The notes beneath the pieces were generated by a model, which did no database searches, was not told the origin of the DNA, and was given only the letters and a program-made list of their open reading frames with translations. Positions 29,507 through 38,694 of a DNA stretch of 64,000 nt are shown one piece after another. The stretch is from Streptomyces poonensis. GTDB taxonomy: Bacteria > Actinomycetota > Actinomycetes > Streptomycetales > Streptomycetaceae. Numbering within the stretch: position 1 is the first letter of the stretch; the number at the start of each line of letters is the position of its first letter. The stretch is from assembly GCF_014650915.1 (NCBI RefSeq), contig NZ_BMVW01000001.1, positions 62,001-126,000 on the forward strand. Reading direction: 5' to 3'. The position numbers and the translations under genes are program-made.

Positions 29507-30163
29507 ATGGGCTTCACGATCGTCGGCATCCGGGAGATGCGATCCGGCTCTCGCCGACGCGGCCGCTCGTCGGACTGCACCGCCGTGGCGGAGTTCACCG
29601 GACTGTGGGGATGGGACGTCGTGCCCGGCGCACGAGCGGCGACGGGGGTGTGCTCGTGCGGCCGGGCGAACTGCGACGCACCTGGGGCCCATCCCCTCGG
29701 CTTCGCCTCCCCGGTGCCCGCGGGTGCCACGCTCGACGAGGTGACGGAGGCATGGCAGGAGGTCCCGGGCGCCTCGATCATGCTGCCGGTGGGCCGCGCG
29801 TTCGATGTGATCGAGGTGGCGGAGGCCGCCGGGCGCCGGGCACTGGTCCGGCTGGAGCGCATGGGCCTGCCGCTGGGCCCGGTGATCGCCACCCCGGAGG
29901 GCCGCGCCCAGTTCCTCGTCGCCCCGGGCGCCGCGGCCGAGATCGACCAGTTGCTGTACCGCATGGGCTGGGACGACCCGTCCGCCCTCGACCTGCGCGG
30001 CCTGGGCCCGGGCACGTACGTCACGGCCCCGCCCTCGGACCGCGGCGGCCTGGGTCCCGCGCGCTGGCTCCGCTCCCCCGCCCTGGACTCGGCCACGAAA
30101 CCCCCGGCGGCCCGCCTGCTGCTGGGCACCCTGGCGTACGTGGCGCACCGGTCGCGCGCGTAG
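29507..30163 (+). CDS. Stand-alone Prim-Pol N-terminal-like domain protein
   Basis: 218 residues from the ATG at 29507 (ggaggggg just upstream). FTGLWGWDVVPGARA, a Cys cluster C49-x-C51-x4-C56, and the APGAHPLGF motif match the N-terminal region of bifunctional primase/polymerase proteins of actinophages and plasmids. D100-x2-E103 (FDVIEV) may be remnants of the acidic active site. No helicase or further primase domain follows, so it is a free-standing domain, conserved in Streptomyces next to nsdA and ftsY. Function unknown. Confidence 0.72.
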   Translation: MGFTIVGIREMRSGSRRRGRSSDCTAVAEFTGLWGWDVVPGARAATGVCSCGRANCDAPGAHPLGFASPVPAGATLDEVTEAWQEVPGASIMLPVGRAFDVIEVAEAAGRRALVRLERMGLPLGPVIATPEGRAQFLVAPGAAAEIDQLLYRMGWDDPSALDLRGLGPGTYVTAPPSDRGGLGPARWLRSPALDSATKPPAARLLLGTLAYVAHRSRA

Positions 30164-30261
30164 CCGGTATCCGTGGCGCCGCCGTACCGATGGCGCCGCC
30201 GCCGAACTCATCGGCACAGGCCTCGTGCCGCACACACAGCGCGGCGCGCCGTACACAGCGA

Positions 30262-30297
30262 AGCGCCCGTCCCCGACTGCGTGGGGGGACGGGCGCT
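30262..30297. terminator. Bidirectional terminator
   Basis: Perfect 13-bp stem agcgcccgtcccc / ggggacgggcgct with a 10-base loop, between the convergent ends of the Prim-Pol-like gene (30163) and ftsY (30313). Confidence 0.85.
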
Positions 30298-30312
30298 CCT
30301 CGACGCGCGCGG

Positions 30313-31512
30313 TCAGTCTCCGATAAGCGCATCCACGAACGCTTCCGGCTCGAACGGCGCCAGGTCGTCGGCGCCCTCTCCCAGACCGACCAGCTTGACC
30401 GGCACGCCCAGCTCGCGCTGCACGGCGACCACGATGCCGCCCTTGGCGGTGCCGTCGAGCTTGGTCAGCACGATGCCGGTGATGTCGACGACCTCGGCGA
30501 AGACCCGGGCCTGGATGAGGCCGTTCTGCCCGGTGGTGGCGTCGAGCACGAGCAGCACCTCGTCCAGCGGCGCGTGCTTCTCCACGACCCGCTTGACCTT
30601 GCCCAGCTCGTCCATGAGACCGGTCTTGGTGTGCAGCCGGCCCGCCGTGTCGATGAGCACGACGTCGGCGCCGATCTCCTTGCCCTCCTTGACCGCGTCG
30701 AAGGCGACGGAGGCGGGGTCGCCGCCCTCGGGGCCCCGTACGGTGTGGGCGCCGACGCGCTCGCCCCAGGTCTGGAGCTGGTCGGCGGCGGCGGCGCGGA
30801 AGGTGTCGGCGGCGCCGAGCACGACGCTGCGGCCGTCGGCCACGAGGACACGGGCGAGCTTGCCGGTGGTGGTGGTCTTGCCGGTGCCGTTGACGCCGAC
30901 GACCATCACGATGCCCGGCTTGCCGGTGTCGGGCTCGGTGCGCACGGCGCGGTCCGAGTCGGTGCCGACCAGGGTCAGCAGCTCCTCGCGCAGCAGTCCG
31001 CGCAGTTCCTCGGGCGTACGGGTGCCGAGCACCTTCACCCGCTCGCGCAGCCGCTCGACCAGTTCCTGGGTGGGCTGCACGCCGACGTCGGCGGTGAGGA
31101 GGGTGTCCTCGATCTCCTCCCAGGTGTCCTCGTCGAGGTGCTCCCGGGAGAGCAGCGTGAGGAGACCCTTGCCGAGCGCGTTCTGCGACCGGGAGAGCCG
31201 GGTGCGCAGCCGTACCAGACGGCCGGCGGTCGGTTCGGGGATCTCGATGACGGGGGCGGGCGGCTCCTCCACGGCGACGGGTGCCGTCGCCGTGGCGTCG
31301 GGGAGGTCCACCTCCTCGATGGTTCTGCGCGCTTCGTCGCGCGGCGTCTCGGCCTCTTCGCCGACGTGCGGCTCGGCCGGAGGGGCGGTGATGTCGGGCG
31401 CGGCGGGCGGCGGCGGGGGCAGCTGCTTCTTTCTGCGGCTGCCGATGACGAGCCCGCTGAGCGCGCCGAGCACGACCACGGCGATGACTACAGCAAGGAT
31501 GACGATTTCCAT
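30313..31512 (-). CDS. ftsY: Signal recognition particle receptor FtsY
   Basis: 399 residues. N-terminal hydrophobic segment (IVILAVVIAVVVLGALSGLV, residues 3-22) anchors it, followed by a Pro/Glu-rich acidic linker. NG domain from about 100: G1 GVNGTGKTT near residue 207, DTAGRLHTK, TKLDGTAKGG. The actinobacterial version with its own membrane helix differs from E. coli FtsY. It partners Ffh. 613 bases separate it from glcP. Confidence 0.97.
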   Translation of the reverse strand: MEIVILAVVIAVVVLGALSGLVIGSRRKKQLPPPPPAAPDITAPPAEPHVGEEAETPRDEARRTIEEVDLPDATATAPVAVEEPPAPVIEIPEPTAGRLVRLRTRLSRSQNALGKGLLTLLSREHLDEDTWEEIEDTLLTADVGVQPTQELVERLRERVKVLGTRTPEELRGLLREELLTLVGTDSDRAVRTEPDTGKPGIVMVVGVNGTGKTTTTGKLARVLVADGRSVVLGAADTFRAAAADQLQTWGERVGAHTVRGPEGGDPASVAFDAVKEGKEIGADVVLIDTAGRLHTKTGLMDELGKVKRVVEKHAPLDEVLLVLDATTGQNGLIQARVFAEVVDITGIVLTKLDGTAKGGIVVAVQRELGVPVKLVGLGEGADDLAPFEPEAFVDALIGD

Positions 31513-32024
31513 AACAGCCCCAGTATGGCGTGGCCGCCCGCTCGGCTGTTCGTTGTACGCGCGGGGTCAGGGCCCGCCGGGCCGGCCTCTCCGGGGAGTG
31601 GCACGGGTCGGGGCACCGGGGGACCGGCTGCCGGTCGTCGTTCGCCTGCGCGGACACGCCCGGGGGGCTCGGCGGATGTCCTGCGGCACGCGACGCCGCG
31701 TACCCGTATACAGGCCGGGCGGCGGGCGCGCACAGCATGGTCACGCGGTCGGCACGGATCGGTCGCCCCACGTCGCGCTGCGGCCGGACGAGGACATCGC
31801 CGTCACCGGCGACGGTGACGGCGGTGGGCGTGCTCTGTTCACGGCGCACCGGGCGCTGGCGCATGCCGGGGCTGCCGCTCCACCCCCGGCACACAGGTGC
31901 CGGAACGGTCTGTGGCTCCTGCCAGGAGAGGGTAAGGACCGCCGTGGCCCGGCCGGAGTCCGGTCCGTCGGTGACCCGCGGCGCAGCGAGCACACGGCGG
32001 CACCCGGACCGTGAACCGAAAAGG
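31513..32024. other. Gene-free spacer upstream of ftsY
   Basis: Roughly 510 bases between the ftsY start and the glcP terminator. Open frames crossing it are long on several strands at once and lack conserved sequence or ribosome sites, so I treat them as GC-driven noise. The ftsY promoter should lie here. A short hypothetical gene cannot be excluded. Confidence 0.45.
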
Positions 32025-32064
32025 CCGCCGCCCCGGCCCGGTCGGTGCCGGGGCGGGGCGGCGG
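32025..32064 (-). terminator. Terminator after glcP
   Basis: ccgccgccccggc (32025-32037) pairs with the segment 32047-32064 (gccggggcgg, then gcgg after a two-base bulge). On the transcribed strand it is followed by ccttttcgg, a short U-run. It lies about 60 bases past the glcP stop. Confidence 0.75.
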
Positions 32065-32125
32065 ACGGTGCGAGGAGAGGGGCAGCGGGGACTTGGCCCG
32101 TCTCCTCGGGCTCGGTGGACGGGCG

Positions 32126-33544
32126 TCAGCCCATCTCCTCCAGTGCCTTGCCCTTCGTCTCCTTCACGAACTTGAGCACGAAGGGGATGGAGAGCGCGGC
32201 GAAGATCGTGTAGATCATGTAGGTCACGGAGAGGTTCCAGTCGGCCAGCGACGGGAAGCTCGCGGTGATGGCCCAGTTGGCGATCCACTGCGCGGAGGCG
32301 GCCACGCCCAGGGCGGCGGCGCGGATCCTGTTCGGGAACATCTCGCCGAGCATGACCCAGACGACCACACCCCAGGACAGGGCGAAGAAGAGGACGAACA
32401 CGTGGGCGGCGACCAGGGCGACCCAGCCCTGCGTGGCGGGCAGCTTGCCGTCGACCAGGTCGTAGCTGAACGCCCAGGCCTCCAGCGCCAGGCCGATCAC
32501 CATGCCGACCGAACCGATGATCGCGAGCGGCCTGCGGCCGATGCGGTCCACGAAGATCATCGCGATGATGGTGCCCACGATGTTGATGATCGACGTCGTG
32601 AACGAGTACAGGAACGAGTCCGTCGGGTCGACACCGACCGACTGCCACAGCGTCGACGAGTAGTAGAACGCGACGTTGATGCCGACGAACTGCTGGAAGA
32701 CCGACAGTCCGATACCGATCCAGACGATCGGCTTGAAGAAGAAGGTGCCGCCGAGCAGGTCCTTGAAGGTGGACTTGTGCTCGCTCTGCATGTGGCTCTT
32801 GATCTCGTCGACCCGGGCGTCCAGGTCGACGTTCTTGCCCTCGACCTCGGCGAGCACCTCACGGGCGCGCTCGACGCGGCCGACGGAGATCAGGAAGCGC
32901 GGCGACTCGGGGATCGCGAAGGACAGCAGCCCGTACAGGATGGCCGGGATGACCATGACACCGAGCATGACCTGCCAGGCCTCGAGGCCCATCAGCTTGC
33001 CGCGCTGGTCGCCGCCGGCGGCGTTCAGGATGCCCCAGTTGACCAGCTGGGAGACGGCGATGCCGACGACGATCGCGGCCTGCTGGAAGGAGCCGAGCCG
33101 GCCGCGGTACGCGGCGGGGGCCACCTCGGCGATGTAGGCCGGGCCGATCACGGAGGCCATACCGATGGCGAAGCCGCCGACGATCCGCCAGAAGGCCAGG
33201 TCCCACAGGGCGAAGGGGAGTGCGGAGCCGACGGCGCTGATGGTGAACAGCACGGCGGCGATCTGCATGCAGCGGATGCGGCCGATGCGGTCGGCGATAC
33301 GGCCCGCGGTGGCGGCGCCGATGGCGGAGCCGATCAGCGCGATGGCGACGACCTGGGCCAGCGCCGCGGAGCCGATGTCGTAGCGGTCCCGGATGGCTTC
33401 GACGGCGCCGTTGATCACGGAGCTGTCGTAACCGAAGAGGAAGCCGCCCATCGCCGCCGCCGCCGCGATGAAGATGACGTGGGAGAGATGTTCGGGGTGT
33501 GCGCCCCGGGCTCCTGACTGGGGTGCCTGCGCTGTGCTGGTCAC
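32126..33544 (-). CDS. glcP: Glucose permease GlcP (MFS sugar:proton symporter)
   Basis: Major glucose uptake system of Streptomyces. 472 residues from GTG 33544 (gaggag upstream), twelve predicted helices. Family motifs: GYDSSVINGA (helix 1), GRIADRIGR (loop 2-3), PESPRFL, QQFVGINVAFYYSS (helix 7), VDRIGRRPL, and the C-terminal KETKGKALEEMG. The match to S. coelicolor GlcP is extensive by memory of that protein. Two LacI-type palindromes lie in its upstream region. Confidence 0.93.
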   Translation of the reverse strand: MTSTAQAPQSGARGAHPEHLSHVIFIAAAAAMGGFLFGYDSSVINGAVEAIRDRYDIGSAALAQVVAIALIGSAIGAATAGRIADRIGRIRCMQIAAVLFTISAVGSALPFALWDLAFWRIVGGFAIGMASVIGPAYIAEVAPAAYRGRLGSFQQAAIVVGIAVSQLVNWGILNAAGGDQRGKLMGLEAWQVMLGVMVIPAILYGLLSFAIPESPRFLISVGRVERAREVLAEVEGKNVDLDARVDEIKSHMQSEHKSTFKDLLGGTFFFKPIVWIGIGLSVFQQFVGINVAFYYSSTLWQSVGVDPTDSFLYSFTTSIINIVGTIIAMIFVDRIGRRPLAIIGSVGMVIGLALEAWAFSYDLVDGKLPATQGWVALVAAHVFVLFFALSWGVVVWVMLGEMFPNRIRAAALGVAASAQWIANWAITASFPSLADWNLSVTYMIYTIFAALSIPFVLKFVKETKGKALEEMG

Positions 33545-33564
33545 GTGAACTCCTCGGGCCACCG

Positions 33565-33574
33565 GCAACGCTGC
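33565..33574 (-). promoter_or_regulatory. LacI-type operator candidate 1 for glcP
   Basis: gcaacgctgc, inside the wider symmetric block ccggca-acgc-tgccgg (33562-33577), 20 bases before the glcP start. The CG-centred half sites resemble LacI/GalR-family operators. It pairs with the perfect copy at 33628-33637. Confidence 0.4.
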
Positions 33575-33627
33575 CGGGGTGGGGTGAGCCCTTCGGGTGA
33601 CGGAGTTGGCGACACCTGAAGGTAAAA

Positions 33628-33637
33628 GCAACGTTGC
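33628..33637 (-). promoter_or_regulatory. LacI-type operator candidate 2 for glcP
   Basis: Perfect palindrome gcaacgttgc with the CG centre typical of LacI/GalR operators, 84 bases before the glcP start and 63 bases from the second copy at 33565-33574. The regulator is not in this window. Confidence 0.45.
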
Positions 33638-33649
33638 AGAGACTATGCC

Positions 33650-33725
33650 TTCAAGTTTCGAAGTCAAGAGGTTGTGGATGTGACTATCTCGACGACTTAC
33701 GAAGACATTGTGTTCAAGTCTTGAA
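33650..33725. promoter_or_regulatory. TTCAAG/CTTGAA repeat cluster upstream of glcP
   Basis: Locally AT-rich. Contains the 13-base palindrome ttcaagtcttgaa (33713-33725) and related half sites ttcaag, ttcgaag and gtcaag between 33650 and 33668. Probably part of the glcP promoter region. The rest of 33545-33860 has no gene; smc ends at 33861, so any smc terminator must lie here, but I see no strong hairpin. Confidence 0.4.
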
Positions 33726-33860
33726 GAGATAGGGATCACACAGCTCTCTTGCCAGCCCCGTGTGCCCCTCAGATGCACGGGCAACCGTGCCCAGACCGAG
33801 ACTTGGTCGAAAGAGTCGAAAGAAGAGACGCCGTACGACGCCGTACAGCCGGAACCGGCG

Positions 33861-36800
33861 TCAGCGCAGCCGCTGGCTGATGACCTTCGAGACCCCGTCG
33901 CCCTGCATGGAGACGCCGTACAGCGCGTCGGCAACCTCCATCGTGCGCTTCTGGTGGGTGATCACGATCAGCTGCGAGGCCTCCTGCAGCTCCTGCATGA
34001 TCCGGATCAGCCGCTGCAGATTGGTGTCGTCGAGCGCGGCCTCGACCTCGTCCATCACATAGAACGGGCTGGGCCGCGCCTTGAAGATCGACACGAGCAG
34101 CGCGACAGCGGTCAGCGACCGCTCCCCGCCGGACAGCAGCGACAGCCGCTTGACCTTCTTGCCCGGCGGCCGCGCCTCCACGTCGACGCCCGTGGTGAGC
34201 ATGTTGTCGGGATCGGTGAGAACCAGGCGCCCCTCACCTCCCGGGAACAGCCGGCCGAACACCCCCTCGAACTCCCGGGCCGTGTCCCGGTACGCCTCGG
34301 TGAAGACCTGCTCGACGCGCTCGTCGACCTCCTTCACCACCTGGAGCAGATCGGCACGCGTCTTCTTCAGGTCCTCCAGCTGCTCGCTGAGGAACTTGTG
34401 GCGCTCCTCCAGCGCCGCGAACTCCTCCAACGCGAGCGGATTGACCTTGCCGAGCTGCTGGTACGCCCGCTCGGCGGCCTTGAGCCGCTTCTCCTGCTCG
34501 GCGCGGACGAAGGGCTTCGGCCGGTTGCGCGGGTGCTCCGGGTCCTCGGGCAGTTCCTCGCCGTCGGCGGGCGGCGAGGGCGGTACGGGCTGGTCGGGGC
34601 CGTACTCGGCGACCAGCCCGGCCGGCTCGACGCCGTGCTCCTCCAGCGCCTTGGTCTCCAGCTGCTCTATCCGCAGCCGCTTCTCGGCGCCGAGCACCTC
34701 GCCCCGGTGGACGGAGTCGGTGAGCTTGTCCAGCTCGGCCTTGAGGTTCCGGCCCTCGGTGCGGGCCAGGTCGAGCTCCTGCTCCCGCCGGGCCTTGGCG
34801 GCCTCGGCGGCGGTGCGCTCCTCGTCGGCGCGGACGAGCGAGACCTCGACATGGGCGAGCAGCTGTCGGGCGCCGGACGCCACGGCCTGCGCGACGGCCG
34901 CCTCGTGCCTCAGACGCGCCCTGCGCTGCTCGGCGCGCGCCCGCGCCTCGCGTTCGGCGCGCGCGGCCCGGTCCAGGGAGTCGGCCCGCCCCACGAGCCC
35001 TTTGACGCGCTCCTCGTGCGTACGCACCTGGAGCCGGGCCTCCATCTCCGTCTGCCGCGCGTTGGCGCCGTCGGCGGCGAGCCGGTCCCGTACGGAGGTG
35101 TCGGGTTCTTCCTCCACCGGGATCTCCTCGGCGACGGCGAGCCGTTCGGCCAGTTCCTCGGCCTCCGCCACCGCCCGGTCGAGGGCCTCCTGGGCGCGGG
35201 CGGCCGCCGCCGTGCCGCGCTCGGCCTCCCCGGCGGCGCCACGGGCCTGCCCGGCCAGCCGCCCGAGCCGCTGGGCCACGGCCGACTTCTCCCGCTCGGC
35301 CGCGCGCCGACGCTCCCCCAGCTCCTCGACCAGCGCGGCCCGCTCCCCGCGCAGCTCGCCGGCCCGGGCCTGCGCCTCGGTCAGCTCCGCGCAGCGCACG
35401 GCGAGCTCCTCCAGCTCGGCCGCCGCCTCGTCCACGGAGGCCTGCACCTCCAGCAGACTGGGTGCCCCGGCGGACCCGCCGTGCGCGAAGTGCGCGCCGA
35501 GCACATCGCCCTCGGCGGTGACGGCGGTGAGCTCGGGCCGCGCGTAGACGAGGTCCTCGGCGTCCTCCAGGGTGCCGACGACGACGATTCCGCGCAGCAA
35601 CCGCCGTACGGCGGGCATCAGTTCCGACGGACCCCGCACGAGGTCGGCGGCGTAGTGCACCCCGTCCACGGGCGGTTGCGCGGGTACGTCGTCGGGGGCG
35701 CCCGCGAGCAGCAGGGCGGCCCGTCCGGCGTCCTGCTTGCGCAACAGGCGAATCGCTTCGGCGGCGGACGACGGTGTCGTCACCGCGACGGCGTCGGCCG
35801 CCGCACCGAGGGCCGCGGCGAGCGGGACCTCGTGGCCGGGCGTCACCGTCAGCAGCTCGGCGGCCGGGCCGAGCAGTCCGCCGAGGCGGTCCTTCGCACC
35901 CAGCAGCGCGCCCGTGCCGTCCTTGCGGCGCAGCCCCGAGGCCAGGGCCTCGTGGCGGGCCTGGGTGGCGGCCCGCCTGCGCTCCGCCGCGGTGACCGCC
36001 TCGCGGGCCGCGGTCAGGGCGGACTCGGCCTCGGCGAGCTCTGCCCTGGCCGCCTCGTGCCGCTCGGCCAGTTCCGCGTCCCCGGCGTCCAGGCCGTCGA
36101 CCTCCGCCTGCAGCGCCTCGTACTCCTCCTGGGCCGTGACGGCACGTTCCTGCGCCTCGTCGCGGGCGGCGGCGAGGCGGTCGATCTCGGCCTGGGCGGA
36201 GGCGGCGCGGGAGCGGGCCGCGCCCACCTGCCCGGTGAGGCGGGCGAGCCCCTCGCGGCGGTCGGCGATGGCGCGGGCGACGTCCTTCAGCCGGCGTTCC
36301 TCGGCGGCGAGCTCGCGCTCCAGCTCGGCCCGGTGGGCGACGGTGTCCTCCAGGGCGTGCTGCGCCGCCTCCAGCATCGCTTCGAGCTCGGCCTCCTGCT
36401 CGCGGACGCGGGCGGCCTCGCGCTCCAGGTCCTCCGGGTCGCGGCCGCGCCGCTCCTCGGGGGGCGCGGAGGTGGCGCTCTTCACCCGGGCCTCGGCCAG
36501 CGAGATCGTGCCGCGCACCCGCTCGGCGAGCTGGGAGAGTCCGTACCAGGTCTGCTGGGCCCGCTGCAGACGCGGGGCCAGCCGCCGTACCTCGTCCTCC
36601 AGCTGCGCCTCCCGCTGGAGCGCCTTCCGCAGCTCCGCCTCGGCGGTCTCCTTGCGCTCCTTCAGCGCGGCCTCGTCGGCGATCTCCGCCTGGAGCGCCG
36701 TACGCAGCCGTACGAGGTCGTCGGCGAGGAGGCGCAGCCGGGCGTCGCGGAGGTCGGCCTGGATGACGGCGGCCCGGCGCGCGACGGCGGCCTGCCGGCC

Positions 36801-37415
36801 GAGCGGTTTGAGCTGGCGGCGGAGCTCGTCGGTGAGGTCCTGGACGCGGGCGAGGTTGGCCTGCATCGCGTCCAGCTTGCGCAGCGCCTTCTCCTTGCGC
36901 TTGCGGTGCTTGAGGACGCCGGCCGCCTCCTCGATGAAGGCGCGGCGGCCCATCGGGTCGGCGTGCAGCACGGAGTCGAGCTGGCCCTGGCCGACGATGA
37001 CGTGCATCTCGCGGCCGATGCCGGAGTCGGAGAGCAGTTCCTGGATGTCGAGGAGACGGCAGGTGTCGCCGTTGATCTGGTACTCGCTGCTGCCGCCACG
37101 GAACATGATCCGCGTAATGGTGACCTCGGCGTACTCGATGGGGAGGGCCCCGTCGGAGTTGTCGATGGTCAGGGACACCTCGGCGCGGCCGAGCGGCGGG
37201 CGCCCGGTGGTGCCGGCGAAGATGACGTCCTCCATCTTGCCGCCGCGCAGCGACTTGGCCCCCTGCTCGCCCATGACCCAGCTCAGGGCGTCCACGACAT
37301 TGGACTTGCCCGAGCCGTTCGGGCCGACGACGCAAGTGATGCCCGGCTCGAAGCGCAGCGTGGTCGCCGACGCGAACGATTTGAAGCCGCGCAGGGTCAG
37401 GGCCTTGAGGTGCAC
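33861..37415 (-). CDS. smc: Chromosome segregation protein SMC
   Basis: Condensin ATPase acting with ScpA/ScpB. 1184 residues from GTG 37415 (reads VHLKALTLRGFKSFASATTL). Walker A GPNGSGKSN near residue 33; two long Arg/Glu/Ala coiled coils (about 165-500 and 670-1020) flank the hinge (LGAAADAVAVTTPSSAAEAI and following); C-terminal signature LSGGERSLTAVALL and Walker B FYVMDEVEAALDDTN. In Streptomyces SMC compacts chromosomes during sporulation. A longer start to 37568 is not supported. Confidence 0.97.
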   Translation of the reverse strand: MHLKALTLRGFKSFASATTLRFEPGITCVVGPNGSGKSNVVDALSWVMGEQGAKSLRGGKMEDVIFAGTTGRPPLGRAEVSLTIDNSDGALPIEYAEVTITRIMFRGGSSEYQINGDTCRLLDIQELLSDSGIGREMHVIVGQGQLDSVLHADPMGRRAFIEEAAGVLKHRKRKEKALRKLDAMQANLARVQDLTDELRRQLKPLGRQAAVARRAAVIQADLRDARLRLLADDLVRLRTALQAEIADEAALKERKETAEAELRKALQREAQLEDEVRRLAPRLQRAQQTWYGLSQLAERVRGTISLAEARVKSATSAPPEERRGRDPEDLEREAARVREQEAELEAMLEAAQHALEDTVAHRAELERELAAEERRLKDVARAIADRREGLARLTGQVGAARSRAASAQAEIDRLAAARDEAQERAVTAQEEYEALQAEVDGLDAGDAELAERHEAARAELAEAESALTAAREAVTAAERRRAATQARHEALASGLRRKDGTGALLGAKDRLGGLLGPAAELLTVTPGHEVPLAAALGAAADAVAVTTPSSAAEAIRLLRKQDAGRAALLLAGAPDDVPAQPPVDGVHYAADLVRGPSELMPAVRRLLRGIVVVGTLEDAEDLVYARPELTAVTAEGDVLGAHFAHGGSAGAPSLLEVQASVDEAAAELEELAVRCAELTEAQARAGELRGERAALVEELGERRRAAEREKSAVAQRLGRLAGQARGAAGEAERGTAAAARAQEALDRAVAEAEELAERLAVAEEIPVEEEPDTSVRDRLAADGANARQTEMEARLQVRTHEERVKGLVGRADSLDRAARAEREARARAEQRRARLRHEAAVAQAVASGARQLLAHVEVSLVRADEERTAAEAAKARREQELDLARTEGRNLKAELDKLTDSVHRGEVLGAEKRLRIEQLETKALEEHGVEPAGLVAEYGPDQPVPPSPPADGEELPEDPEHPRNRPKPFVRAEQEKRLKAAERAYQQLGKVNPLALEEFAALEERHKFLSEQLEDLKKTRADLLQVVKEVDERVEQVFTEAYRDTAREFEGVFGRLFPGGEGRLVLTDPDNMLTTGVDVEARPPGKKVKRLSLLSGGERSLTAVALLVSIFKARPSPFYVMDEVEAALDDTNLQRLIRIMQELQEASQLIVITHQKRTMEVADALYGVSMQGDGVSKVISQRLR

Positions 37416-37583
37416 GCCGTCGGACTTTACCTTCCGGCTTCTCGAACGGCGGCGGCTCCGCACGGCACACGCCACGCGTCGCACGTTTACGCGTCGGGTA
37501 TCAGTCCCTGAACACTCGGTTTCGCGCAGGAACGTGCAGGGCACATCAGACGAAAGGGCGAAGGACACGCGGGGACAAAGAGG

Positions 37584-37608
37584 AAGGGACGCCGAAGAGG
37601 CGTCCCTT
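37584..37608 (-). terminator. Terminator after small coiled-coil gene
   Basis: Perfect 10-bp stem aagggacgcc / ggcgtccctt with loop gaaga, about 70 bases past the stop at 37679 on the minus strand. It separates that transcript from smc. The smc promoter should lie at about 37420-37580. Confidence 0.75.
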
Positions 37609-37678
37609 GCAGATCTGACAACAACTTAGCGGTTGAATCGAGCCGCCCAACCACTGCTGTCGTTGTGCCATGCAGTGG

Positions 37679-37882
37679 TCAGGTGAGCGCAGGCTCCGCC
37701 TGGTGTGCGTCGATGCTCTCGACAAGCGAGTCGTGAGAAGCGGCAGCCGTCAGCGCGTCGTTCTCCGCCTGGATTCGTACGAGCTCCGATTCCAGGTCCT
37801 GTACACGCTGCTGGAGCCGTCGCATCTCGGCGAGGAGTCGCGGGTCGGAGCCGCCGACGTAACCGAGAAGCGCCTTTGCCAT
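37679..37882 (-). CDS. Small conserved coiled-coil protein
   Basis: 67 residues from the ATG at 37882, with ggaggacc just upstream; a longer frame to 37960 is unlikely. Sequence: MAKALLGYVGGSDPRLLAEM, then a Leu-zipper-like helix (RRLQQRVQDLESELVRIQAE) and a short tail ending EPALT. I recognise it as a protein conserved in Streptomyces between smc and acyP, but no function is known. No membrane segment or metal motif. Dimerisation through the coiled coil is likely. Confidence 0.85.
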   Translation of the reverse strand: MAKALLGYVGGSDPRLLAEMRRLQQRVQDLESELVRIQAENDALTAAASHDSLVESIDAHQAEPALT

Positions 37883-38261
37883 GATGGATGGTCCTCCGCA
37901 CTGAGTGACCGACCGAAGCGGTGTGGGTCGTGAGGGAATCGCACCCGGGGTGCTTGGCACTCTTGAGTTTGCTGCCGTTCATCCATGCCAAACAGCCAAG
38001 GTGCGCGGGGCTTTCAGCGTCTCACCAAAAAGTTTGACGGTCAACACGATCACGCCCCGCATTGACGGGCAACCCGGGCGCGCGCGGCCGGAACAGGCGG
38101 CGCTGCGTCTCCTGCGGGGCCCCTGGGACCGGGGAGATCGTTCTTCACCGCGGAGCCTGCCACGACACGCGCTTCTTGGCAACCACCAGGCGCTTTTCAC
38201 TTCGGGCGGATGCCGGGGGCATGTTCCGCCCCCTCCGCCCCGCCGGGCGCGTCGCCGTCGT
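37883..38261. other. 379-base spacer before acyP 3' end
   Basis: Holds the promoter of the small coiled-coil gene. On the minus strand gttgacc near 38045 sits in a ttgac/gtcaa palindrome (38036-38046) and is a reasonable -35 element. No supportable gene. Confidence 0.4.
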
Positions 38262-38543
38262 TCACCGGATGGCGAAGCCTTCGTATCCGCCGCGGGGTGT
38301 GTCCCAGATCTCCGTGACCCCGTCCACGCGCCCGGGCGTGTCGTCACCCTGGAGCCAGTCGAGCAGCGCCTCGCAGCTCTCGCGCGGGCCCTCCGCGACC
38401 ACCTGGACGCGGCCGTCCGCCAAATTGAGAGCAAAACCACTCAGGCCGCCGGTCTCCAGCGCCCTGGCCCGCGTGAACCAGCGGAAACCCACGCCCTGGA
38501 CGTGTCCGCGTACCCAGGCGACCAGCCGTACATCTTCGTTCAT
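38262..38543 (-). CDS. acyP: Acylphosphatase
   Basis: 93 residues: [20 protein letters not shown] carries the signature VxGxVQGVGFR, with the phosphate-binding Arg, and the substrate Asn lies in [10 protein letters not shown]. It hydrolyses acyl phosphates such as acetyl phosphate or 1,3-bisphosphoglycerate. Normal family length. It is often near smc/ftsY in Actinobacteria. Divergent from the CAP-domain gene. Confidence 0.95.
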   Translation of the reverse strand: MNEDVRLVAWVRGHVQGVGFRWFTRARALETGGLSGFALNLADGRVQVVAEGPRESCEALLDWLQGDDTPGRVDGVTEIWDTPRGGYEGFAIR

Positions 38544-38629
38544 GGCTGCACGTTAACGGGCCAATGTCTCGGGGATCACTCCCTCCCCCTGCGTCATGCT
38601 GTACCGTCCGGACGCAATGAATCTCATAT

Positions 38630-38651
38630 GAAACTCACTCATTCGTGTGAG
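38630..38651 (+). promoter_or_regulatory. Inverted repeat upstream of CAP-domain gene
   Basis: aactcac (38630-38636) and gtgagtt (38645-38651), arms of 7 with an 8-base spacer, in an AT-rich patch ending 43 bases before the ATG at 38695. Could be an operator or a leader hairpin. Confidence 0.4.
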
Positions 38652-38694
38652 TTCAGTGAAAGACATTGACCGTAAGGTCGAGGAAGGCCAGGAC

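Noticed and set aside
30173..32014. Plus-strand 613-residue open frame across ftsY and its upstream spacer
   Set aside because: Antisense to FtsY over most of its length and compositionally biased; no ribosome site or recognisable motif.
33708..37511. Very long plus-strand open frame opposite smc
   Set aside because: GC-rich codon third positions of smc create stop-free antisense frames. The antisense translation is low complexity, while the minus frame carries Walker A, signature and Walker B motifs.
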